Positions 1 to 5,123 of a stretch of 6,993 nucleotides of DNA are shown here, piece by piece. The notes beneath the pieces were generated by a model. The model worked only from the letters and a program-made list of their open reading frames with translations, had not been told where the DNA came from and ran no database searches. Origin of the DNA: an uncultured beta proteobacterium (GTDB taxonomy: Bacteria; Pseudomonadota; Gammaproteobacteria; Burkholderiales; Burkholderiaceae); NCBI GenBank assembly GCA_903845455.1, contig CAIMXN010000151.1, positions 1 through 6,993 of the forward strand, written 5' to 3'. The translations under genes and the position numbers were made by a program. Within the stretch, counting starts at the first letter, position 1. Each line of letters starts with the position of its first letter.

Positions 1-1659
1 GTTGTAGGCCCACAGAAAATTATTTACATGAGAATTTGAATCTTCACCGATAAATAAAGTGCGGAGTTTTTCAGAGAACTTTAAATTATCTGGATTGGCT
101 ATTTTTTCTGGATTAGCCGTATTACCTAAGGCATCTTGAGCTATATCTTCACCCAACAATAATGCGCGCGTTTTGGTGGGCACCCATTCACTATGAATAA
201 CTCCCCCTCGAGTATCTTTTTGCCCGCCGGCTAATTTATGCTCCAAGATGCCGCCAGCTACTACAGCGGTATCAAGCGTAATGCCATGAACTAAATCCCA
301 ACCTTTACCATTTTTAACCATGCTGTCTTGAATATAAGACAGGGCAGAATAAGCAAGCTTATCTTTGATATTGATGGTTGTGCCTTCCATTTTTGTGAAC
401 GCCATACTGCCACCCATCAGATAGGCGTAGCGGTGAGTCTCTAAAAAAGCTGCTGCTTTTTCCATACCAGGCTTGATCTTTACCCAGTTTGCCTGTCCAC
501 CATAAAAGATCTTTGTAAAACTGAGATCGTTGGGGTCAGCTTTTACTACTGTCATGATATCGGCTGGCATTAAGGTGTTCGCCATTTTTTCAATTTCATC
601 GCTAGTGGCATGACCTAATTTGACCCAGCTAATTTTTGCTGCTGGGTTATCGGCTTTAATTGAAAAGTTGTTGCCAATTTTTGCAACATACAAAGTACCT
701 GAGGAGAGGTTTTTCGCATGATCAGCTACAAACATAAATAAGCCCCCATTCACAGTATCATCACCCATCAACACGGTCCGGCTATCAGGAAAGACCTGGA
801 CTAATTCATGAGAAATTCGACCCATTGAGTAGTGTTTAATGAGGGTGCCTGTGCCGTCGGGCTTGACGATTACTTCAGGCATATGTCCATAGTGATAGGG
901 ATTTGCAAGCCCCTCTTGACCAAGTAGATTTTTACTAAACGCTTTGAAGTTTTTATTTTCCAAAATAAATTGCGCATCTGGCTCATATTCTTCACTGGAT
1001 AAGTGTGTATTCCAAGGTGAGAGGCTTGAGCCACAGGTAATCCATAAACCATGAGATTTTGAGGTATCCACGTTGTGATATTTCACTAAGGATAGTTTGC
1101 CCGTTTTGGGGTCTTGGTCTAGTGTGAGAACTGCAATGGGGGAGGGCAAGGTTCCGTAGCTTGGCTTACCACTTTGATCTGCAGTATTGTATTCAAATTG
1201 AACCACTGCAAAAACAGTGTTTCCTTTGACACCAGTAACGCTGGCTTGTGGGAGTTTAAGTAAGGATGTTCCATCGGGGGAGTCTGAGAATAATTGACGC
1301 TCTTTACCTTGTACGGATTGATCAATGATCGCCTGGTTGTGGATGTTGTAATACCCCCCAGCAAGCGTTTTCCCGCCATTGCCATCACTTACCAAGTCAC
1401 CAGTGATAAAAAAGGGCTCATAGGCTAATGGATATATTTGTTGGGAGCCATCGCTCAAAGTGATCTCAAGACTGGAGCCAACCGAGGTTGTTGCCATTTC
1501 ATTCGCATTGTCTAATGATGGTGCAGGCATGGAGGTAAAACTTGCAGAGATGTAAGATTTATCTTGGTAGGCTGCAAAAACACTTTGATTGGACAGCGGC
1601 AATAACGGTATACCAGCAAGAATTTTTAGTAGGGAGCGACGCTGCTGAATCTGGTTCAT
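1..1659 (-). CDS. PhoX/DUF839-family exported protein, probable alkaline phosphatase (3' end outside window)
   Basis: The frame is open from the ATG at 1659 down to base 1, giving 553 codons with no stop, so the C-terminus is missing. The N-terminus is a Tat signal: twin arginines R7-R8 followed by SLLK, a hydrophobic stretch, and a likely cleavage site after V27-F28-A29. Family features are C209 followed by SPWNTHLSSEE (residues 214-224), an MGRISHE block at 279-285, a GDD at 299-301, and GEDSNSHVNNFLWAYN at 538-553. These match the usual PhoX pattern of a cysteine-proline-tryptophan-glutamate block, GRxxHE, GDD and a late EDS segment. Characterised PhoX enzymes are Tat-exported monomeric phosphomonoesterases that use calcium and iron, and such Cys and acidic residues bind the metals. 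Phosphatase activity here is inferred, since DUF839 also contains members of unknown function. The start is fixed by an in-frame stop about 37 bases upstream; the ribosome site is weak. A candidate Pho box lies upstream. Confidence 0.88.
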   Translation of the reverse strand, partial: MNQIQQRRSLLKILAGIPLLPLSNQSVFAAYQDKSYISASFTSMPAPSLDNANEMATTSVGSSLEITLSDGSQQIYPLAYEPFFITGDLVSDGNGGKTLAGGYYNIHNQAIIDQSVQGKERQLFSDSPDGTSLLKLPQASVTGVKGNTVFAVVQFEYNTADQSGKPSYGTLPSPIAVLTLDQDPKTGKLSLVKYHNVDTSKSHGLWITCGSSLSPWNTHLSSEEYEPDAQFILENKNFKAFSKNLLGQEGLANPYHYGHMPEVIVKPDGTGTLIKHYSMGRISHELVQVFPDSRTVLMGDDTVNGGLFMFVADHAKNLSSGTLYVAKIGNNFSIKADNPAAKISWVKLGHATSDEIEKMANTLMPADIMTVVKADPNDLSFTKIFYGGQANWVKIKPGMEKAAAFLETHRYAYLMGGSMAFTKMEGTTINIKDKLAYSALSYIQDSMVKNGKGWDLVHGITLDTAVVAGGILEHKLAGGQKDTRGGVIHSEWVPTKTRALLLGEDIAQDALGNTANPEKIANPDNLKFSEKLRTLFIGEDSNSHVNNFLWAYN

Positions 1660-1685
1660 GTTGTTTGAGAACTCATTAAGTGGTG

Positions 1686-1691
1686 ATCTTA
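1686..1691 (-). promoter_or_regulatory. Candidate -10 box for the PhoX-like gene
   Basis: TAAGAT on the minus strand lies 17 bases after the second half of the candidate Pho box (CTTCAT, which would occupy the -35 position). It would give a 5' leader of about 20 bases before the ATG at 1659. The absence of a proper TTGACA-like -35 is what an activator-dependent promoter would show. The call rests on spacing and a 4/6 match only. Confidence 0.3.
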
Positions 1692-1708
1692 CACACTAAC
1701 AACATTTT

Positions 1709-1726
1709 ATGAAGAAAAAATGACAG
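1709..1726 (-). promoter_or_regulatory. Candidate Pho box ahead of the PhoX-like gene
   Basis: Read on the minus strand the site is CTGTCATTTTTTCTTCAT. The first half-site CTGTCAT is perfect against the PhoB consensus (two CTGTCA-type repeats 11 bp apart). The second half keeps TCAT at the correct 11-bp phase, and 13 of 18 positions agree overall. It ends 49 bases upstream of the start codon, where an activator would overlap the -35 region. The function of the downstream gene fits phosphate control, but this is a by-eye match to a degenerate, AT-rich consensus. Confidence 0.4.
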
Positions 1727-1875
1727 TGAGTCGTTGTGATTTAATCAATGTCTATATGGCTTATCCCGTTATCTGATAAAGTTTAAGGGCGATGTGAGGC
1801 ATATTAGTTGATTCTCCATGGATGCGGCTGATGTTTTGTACCATTTTGGTTTTGTAAGAAAACGAATTATCAATT

Positions 1876-3231
1876 ATGCAAAGTGAACTTAAAAAAGATA
1901 CTTTAGGATTAATTCACTCCCTAGTTATTGGGGTAGCAGGGGCAGCACCTTCATTTAGTATTTCAGCAACGATGGTGGCCCTAATTGCTACGGTAGGCGT
2001 CTTGGCACCCGCCACTTTGCTCTATAGCGGCTTGTTGATAGTCGGCATTGTTTTAGCCTATATGCACCTCAATGCTCACCACCCTAATTCGGGTGCTTCG
2101 TATGCTTGGATTACAGAGATCTTTGGCCCGTCACTAGGATTCTTTGCAGGTTGGGTGCTATTGGTTGCGTCTGCCTTCTTTATGGTATCTGCCAGCATCC
2201 CTGCGGGTGCAGCAACCTTATTGTTATTTCAATCCCAGTATGCTGATTCTCAAGTGGCCGTCACGTTTTGTGCGCTAGCTTGGTTGATCTTGATTACGGC
2301 ATTCGTTGTAAGGGGTATAGGCTTAACAGCAAAAGTTCAAATTGTCATGACGCTGATTGAGATCGCCATTCTATTTATCATTTCATTACTGGTTATTATC
2401 AAATTCCATGATGAAGCTCTCCATGCTTTTAGTTGGCAAAATTTTTCTCCTTTTGCATTCACCCCCGAAAGTTTTGCCAATGGGACTGTAATTGCCCTAT
2501 TTTTATTTTGGGGGTGGGATGTAGCCATTAACCTTAATGAAGAGACCAAGAATCCTGCGAAAGTTCCCGGTTATGGCATAGTCGGCGCCATCATTATCAT
2601 CATTACTATCTTTATTGCTTTCTCCAGCATTTCTTTACTAAACCTGAATGATCAAGAAATTAGCCAATCTGGAACCAATATTATTTTTGCAGTTACCAAT
2701 AAAATTATTCCCCAGCCATGGAGTTACATTGCAGTATTAGCCTTGATGCTGTCAACCATAGGAACTATTGAAACTTCTATGTTGCAATTTTCGCGTACGA
2801 TGTTTGCGATATCTCGTGATGGAATTTTCCATACCCGCTGGGCTCAGGTGCACCCAGAGTGGAAGACACCTTTTGCGGCTACCTTCTTAATCGCTTTTAT
2901 TGGCGCTACTCTCTTATTGCTTTCAATCAGCTCACAAAGTATTGCTGAAGTGATGGCGGCCTCTATTAATATTATTGGTGTGCAAGCTGCTTATTACTAT
3001 GGGTTTGCTGGATTTGCTTGTGCCTGGTACTTCCGCAAGAAAGCCGTCACTTCTATTACATTATTTATCACCATGTTAGTTTGGCCAGCCTTGTCTGCGA
3101 TTGCTGTATGGTGGGCTGCGGTACTCACCATCATGGGGTTTAACAAGATCACGGCCTTGATTGCTATCGGCAGTCTATTACTCGGTTTTATCCCATTAAT
3201 ACAAAAACGCTATAAAAAAGCCCGCCACTAG
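1876..3231 (+). CDS. APC-superfamily amino acid permease
   Basis: The 451-residue protein is almost entirely membrane-embedded, with about 12 hydrophobic segments at roughly residues 14-38, 40-63, 87-110, 126-146, 153-173, 200-219, 234-256, 283-303, 331-351, 355-385, 391-413 and 418-440. Family marks are the glycine-rich break in helix 1 (GVAGAAPSFSI from residue 19), where APC carriers bind the substrate's backbone; NSGASYAW in the loop before helix 3; N221-EETKNPAKVP after helix 6; and the FSRTMFAISRDGIF...HPEWKTPFAA region after helix 8, the equivalent of the usual 'ARDGxLP...HPxxxTP' loop. Length is normal for the family. It should be an inner-membrane proton- or ion-coupled importer, or an exchanger, of an amino acid or amine; the substrate cannot be read from the sequence. 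The start has no good Shine-Dalgarno sequence. The gene appears monocistronic: 256 bases separate it from the next start. Confidence 0.9.
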   Translation: MQSELKKDTLGLIHSLVIGVAGAAPSFSISATMVALIATVGVLAPATLLYSGLLIVGIVLAYMHLNAHHPNSGASYAWITEIFGPSLGFFAGWVLLVASAFFMVSASIPAGAATLLLFQSQYADSQVAVTFCALAWLILITAFVVRGIGLTAKVQIVMTLIEIAILFIISLLVIIKFHDEALHAFSWQNFSPFAFTPESFANGTVIALFLFWGWDVAINLNEETKNPAKVPGYGIVGAIIIIITIFIAFSSISLLNLNDQEISQSGTNIIFAVTNKIIPQPWSYIAVLALMLSTIGTIETSMLQFSRTMFAISRDGIFHTRWAQVHPEWKTPFAATFLIAFIGATLLLLSISSQSIAEVMAASINIIGVQAAYYYGFAGFACAWYFRKKAVTSITLFITMLVWPALSAIAVWWAAVLTIMGFNKITALIAIGSLLLGFIPLIQKRYKKARH

Positions 3232-3297
3232 GCTCTTCCCAGCAGCATTGAGAAACCAGTCAGAAATGCTTACTAAGTCAATTTCCCTATATTTGTG

Positions 3298-3343
3298 AGA
3301 TTGAGAGCTATTGCGAGGAACTTTGACTGGATTGTTTTAGATT
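3298..3343 (+). repeat. 46-bp direct repeat, copy 1, upstream of first EF-hand gene
   Basis: This segment begins AGATTGAGAGCTATTG and ends GGATTGTTTT plus six bases. It recurs at 3931-3976 in the same orientation with 41 of 46 positions identical and no gaps. It starts 66 bases after the permease stop and ends 144 bases before the EF-hand start. No terminal inverted repeat or strong internal hairpin is visible. It could be a shared regulatory element, a relic of gene duplication, or one copy of a dispersed genomic repeat. Confidence 0.85.
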
Positions 3344-3475
3344 AAATTAAAGAAAATGCTTGCTTCGGTTTAATTTTCATAAAGCTTCTTGCTTGTGACT
3401 TTAAATCTGAAGAAGATTGTGAATGAAGAGAGATTATTAATTTCTTCTCAGTTACATGAATACAATAAATTAAAT

Positions 3476-3480
3476 GGGGA
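3476..3480 (+). promoter_or_regulatory. Ribosome binding site deciding the EF-hand start
   Basis: GGGGA lies seven bases ahead of the ATG at 3488. The open frame extends upstream to a TTG at 3389, but that upstream part is not signal-peptide-like, whereas translation from 3488 starts directly with a typical secretory signal. Confidence 0.6.
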
Positions 3481-3487
3481 CATCATT

Positions 3488-3895
3488 ATGAAATTCGTAA
3501 AAATCTGGATCGCACTAACATGTTTATTTTCGTGTTTATATTCAGTAGCAAGTTTTTCTCAAATTCCTCCGCCGCCTCCGCAAAGACCTGCTTTTAAAGA
3601 TATCGATAAAGATGGTGATGGCAAGATTACAGCCGCTGAAGCTAAAGCAGCAGGTATCTCTGATGCTGACTTTAAAAAAGCAGATAAAAATGGCGATGGC
3701 AGCTTAACGGTTGATGAATATCTGAACACCACTACCTATAACCCAAAACCAGCCTTTAAAGATATTGATAAAAATGGTGATGGCAAGATTACAGCCGCTG
3801 AAGCTAAAGCAGCAGGCATTTCTGATGCCGACTTTAAAAAAGCAGATAAAAATGGTGATGGCAGCTTAACGATTGATGAGTACCTCACCCCTTAA
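3488..3895 (+). CDS. Exported four-EF-hand calcium-binding protein
   Basis: The 135-residue product begins with a Sec signal peptide (MKFVKIWIALTCLFSCLY..., probable cleavage near residues 21-24), then a short proline run (IPPPPPQRP, 26-34). Four canonical EF-hand loops follow: D40-E51 (DKDGDGKITAAE), D66-E77 (DKNGDGSLTVDE), D94-E105 and D120-E131. All have Asp at loop positions 1 and 5, Gly at 6, Ile or Leu at 8 and Glu at 12, so all four should bind calcium. Loops within a pair are 26 residues apart, and the pair is duplicated with a 54-residue period. The protein should act in the periplasm or outside the cell as a calcium buffer, sensor or adaptor; no catalytic domain is present. Cysteines C12 and C16 lie inside the signal and do not form a good lipobox. 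ATG 3488 is chosen for its ribosome site and signal peptide. The next gene is a shorter paralogue. Confidence 0.88.
   Translation: MKFVKIWIALTCLFSCLYSVASFSQIPPPPPQRPAFKDIDKDGDGKITAAEAKAAGISDADFKKADKNGDGSLTVDEYLNTTTYNPKPAFKDIDKNGDGKITAAEAKAAGISDADFKKADKNGDGSLTIDEYLTP
3587..3724 (+). repeat. Intragenic tandem duplication, unit 1 (EF loops 1-2)
   Basis: This encodes P34 to L79. It aligns without gaps to 3749-3886, with 126 of 138 bases and 44 of 46 residues identical. Ten of the twelve base differences are silent; the two amino acid changes are D42 to N96 and V75 to I129. An eight-residue linker (N80-K87) joins the units. Confidence 0.93.
3749..3886 (+). repeat. Intragenic tandem duplication, unit 2 (EF loops 3-4)
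   Basis: This is the second copy, encoding P88 to L133, in direct orientation 162 bases after unit 1. The near absence of amino acid change despite silent drift points to selection on the calcium-binding pair after duplication, unless gene conversion has kept the copies alike. Confidence 0.93.
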
Positions 3896-3930
3896 TTTTC
3901 ATTACCCACTAGGGCCTTTCTCGATCTGAA

Positions 3931-3976
3931 AGATTGAGAGCTATTGGGAGGAACTTTAGGTGGATTGTTTTAAATT
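3931..3976 (+). repeat. 46-bp direct repeat, copy 2, upstream of second EF-hand gene
   Basis: This is the partner of 3298-3343, offset by 633 bases. The five differences are scattered substitutions: one in the central G/C position, three in the GAC/AGG triplet after GAACTTT, and one near the end. It lies 35 bases after the first EF-hand stop and 118 bases before the second EF-hand start. The sequence between each copy and its downstream start codon is clearly less conserved than the repeat. Confidence 0.85.
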
Positions 3977-3984
3977 GATTTGAA

Positions 3985-4022
3985 CTCATTCTTGATCATT
4001 GACTTTAGACATCAAGAATGAG
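3985..4022 (+). other. Stem-loop with 12-bp perfect arms
   Basis: CTCATTCTTGAT (3985-3996) and ATCAAGAATGAG (4011-4022) are exact reverse complements around a 14-base loop. No T-run follows, so it is not a standard intrinsic terminator on the plus strand. It begins nine bases after copy 2 of the 46-bp repeat and lies in the presumed leader or promoter of the second EF-hand gene. It may be an RNA structure, a protein site with two separated half-sites, or an mRNA end for the first EF-hand transcript. Confidence 0.7.
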
Positions 4023-4038
4023 AATGCAGTATTCGGAC

Positions 4039-4050
4039 TTACCGCGGTAA
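4039..4050. promoter_or_regulatory. 12-bp perfect palindrome, possible operator
   Basis: TTACCGCGGTAA is self-complementary over its whole length and is notably GC-rich in the middle for this AT-rich gap. It ends 44 bases upstream of the second EF-hand start. Symmetry of this kind is typical of binding sites for dimeric regulators, but I cannot name the regulator. Confidence 0.4.
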
Positions 4051-4094
4051 ATCGTTTCTTCATTGAATTGCCACATATTAATTAAGGACTAACT

Positions 4095-4379
4095 ATGAGC
4101 GCATTAAAAATGATCTTTGAACGCCTATTGTGTGTTGTTGCAATAGCATTACCACTTGCTGTATTTGCACAGCAGACTACCACTCCAGCAGATGCGCAAA
4201 AATACCAACAGGCAGCTAAGAAATATAGTTTTAAAGCGATGGATGTCAGTGGGGATAAAAAAGTCTCTAGAGCTGAGGCTAAAACGTATGGTGTTACTGA
4301 TGCAGAATTTATCTACTGGGATAAAGATAACAGTGGCTTCATTACTTGGGACGAGATTAATACCTACTGGGGTGTCTAA
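4095..4379 (+). CDS. Exported small EF-hand protein, two loops, first one degenerate
   Basis: The 94-residue product has a Sec signal (hydrophobic residues 11-24, cleavage likely after A22-V23-F24-A25) and a mature part of about 69 residues. Loop 2, D76-E87 (DKDNSGFITWDE), is a canonical EF-hand. Loop 1, D50-E61 (DVSGDKKVSRAE), keeps Asp at positions 1 and 5 and Glu at 12 but has Lys where Gly normally sits at position 6 and Ser at 3, so calcium binding there may be weak or lost. The 26-residue spacing of the loops and the AEAKxxGxxDAxF segment between them match the repeat unit of the upstream EF-hand protein, so the two genes are paralogues. AAGGA at 4084-4088, six bases from the ATG, supports the start. 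It probably works in the periplasm. No partner or process can be named from the sequence. Confidence 0.86.
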   Translation: MSALKMIFERLLCVVAIALPLAVFAQQTTTPADAQKYQQAAKKYSFKAMDVSGDKKVSRAEAKTYGVTDAEFIYWDKDNSGFITWDEINTYWGV

Positions 4380-4405
4380 GTAGTCTTTAAGGCAAGGCAA
4401 TTGAT

Positions 4406-4435
4406 AAACTGCTGGTTACTTTTGGTAGCCAGTTT
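4406..4435 (+). other. Imperfect hairpin after the second EF-hand gene
   Basis: GGTTAC (4414-4419) can pair with GTAGCC (4425-4430) through one G-U pair around loop TTTTG. AAACT (4406-4410) pairs with AGTTT (4431-4435), leaving a three-base bulge. It lies 27 bases after the stop codon and 38 bases before the cytochrome gene. There is no T-run, so termination is only a possibility. Confidence 0.35.
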
Positions 4436-4473
4436 GTGGATTTCTGCTAGTCATTAACTTATAGGGTCTGGCA

Positions 4474-4989
4474 ATGAGATATACCGCTTTAATACAAGTC
4501 TTTTCTATGTTTGTGATGCTTTTAGGCCTGCAAAGTAATGTATCTGCCGCAAATGATGCGGTTGCTCATGGTGAATACATGATTCGGGTTGCTGGCTGCA
4601 ATGATTGTCATACCCCGGGCTATGTAGAAAAGGGCGGCAATATCCCTACTAGCCAATGGCTAACCGGAAACTCATTGGGCTATAAAGGTCCTTGGGGTGT
4701 CACCTATCCTGCGAACCTACGCTTATTAATCCAAAGCTTAACTGAAGATCAATGGGTTACCTTTGCAAAACATTTGCAGGCTAGGCCTCCAATGCCTTGG
4801 TTTACCTTACAAATAATTTCTGAGCCCGATTTGCGTGCTATTTATCAATTTGTGAAGTCTCTAGGTCCTGCTGGGGTGATTGCGCCCAACTTTGTGCCAC
4901 CAGGCGGTCAAATAAAAACTAAATATATTGATTTTGTGCCAGTCTCTGCTAAGTACTGGAAGGGCTTTTCTCATATAACTGCTCAGTAA
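4474..4989 (+). CDS. Exported mono-heme c-type cytochrome
   Basis: The 171-residue protein has a Sec signal (hydrophobic residues about 5-19, cleavage likely after V23-S24-A25). One heme-attachment motif follows, C42-N-D-C45-H46, placed soon after the GEYMIRVAGCNDCHTPG segment. M107 in RPPMPWF is the probable distal heme ligand. The following SEPDLRAIYQFVKSLGPAG helix (from about residue 116) is the terminal helix common in cytochrome c domains that accept electrons from quinoprotein or flavoprotein dehydrogenases. The protein should be a soluble periplasmic electron carrier. Its tail after about residue 134 is rich in proline and lysine and is unlike a heme domain. No dehydrogenase or oxidase gene lies beside it in this window, so its redox partner is unknown. 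AGGG at 4463-4466, seven bases before the ATG, supports the start. Confidence 0.88.
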   Translation: MRYTALIQVFSMFVMLLGLQSNVSAANDAVAHGEYMIRVAGCNDCHTPGYVEKGGNIPTSQWLTGNSLGYKGPWGVTYPANLRLLIQSLTEDQWVTFAKHLQARPPMPWFTLQIISEPDLRAIYQFVKSLGPAGVIAPNFVPPGGQIKTKYIDFVPVSAKYWKGFSHITAQ

Positions 4990-5123
4990 GAACGTCAGGC
5001 TGCATGATTCAATCGTACTGAGTAGACTAAACCCCTCACTTTATTGCGCTTTAAATTAAACATAGCATAAGGTGTAGCATGGAGATGACTTAATTGATTG
5101 CATAACCATAATAGGGAAGCACA
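4990..5123 (+). other. Intergenic region before glutamate dehydrogenase
   Basis: These 134 bases hold a good ribosome site, AGGGA at 5113-5117, six bases before the dehydrogenase ATG. The AT-rich part around 5040-5070 (TTGCGC at 5044-5049 followed by an AT-rich stretch) could contain a promoter, but no convincing -10 lies at the right spacing. No terminator hairpin is obvious after the cytochrome gene. Confidence 0.5.

Larger units (their letters stand above)
1660..1875. other. Divergent intergenic region
   Basis: These 216 bases separate the minus-strand PhoX-like gene from the plus-strand permease, so promoters for both genes should lie here. Apart from the candidate Pho box and -10, I see only a short inverted repeat, TTATC at 1761-1765 and GATAA at 1775-1779. 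I could not pick a convincing sigma-70 promoter for the permease and see no small gene. Confidence 0.6.

Noticed and set aside
870..1388. Two minus-strand open frames (870-1052 and 1119-1388) within the PhoX-like gene
   Set aside because: They are in a different frame from the long continuous PhoX frame, which matches its family throughout. They show no recognisable domain.
2337..2549. Minus-strand open frame inside the permease
   Set aside because: It is antisense to a well-supported membrane-protein gene and shows no family features.
3218..3242. Terminator after the permease (AGCC...GGCT near the stop codon)
   Set aside because: The stem is only four base pairs, includes the coding end and lacks a T-run.
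3389..3487. Upstream in-frame extension of the first EF-hand gene from a TTG
   Set aside because: The 33 extra residues are charged and would bury the signal peptide inside the protein. The ATG at 3488 has its own GGGGA ribosome site.
3518..3538. Lipoprotein signal in the first EF-hand protein (cysteines C12 and C16)
   Set aside because: The residues before each cysteine (ALT, LFS) do not fit the usual lipobox, and the cysteines sit in the hydrophobic core of the signal.
3298..3976. The 46-bp repeats and the DNA between them as a mobile element
   Set aside because: No transposase, terminal inverted repeats or target-site duplication is visible. The enclosed gene is an EF-hand protein.
4149..4400. 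Open frames on both strands overlapping the second EF-hand gene (4149-4400 minus, 4156-4383 plus)
   Set aside because: The 94-residue frame has a signal peptide, ribosome site and EF-hand loops. The overlapping frames have none of these.
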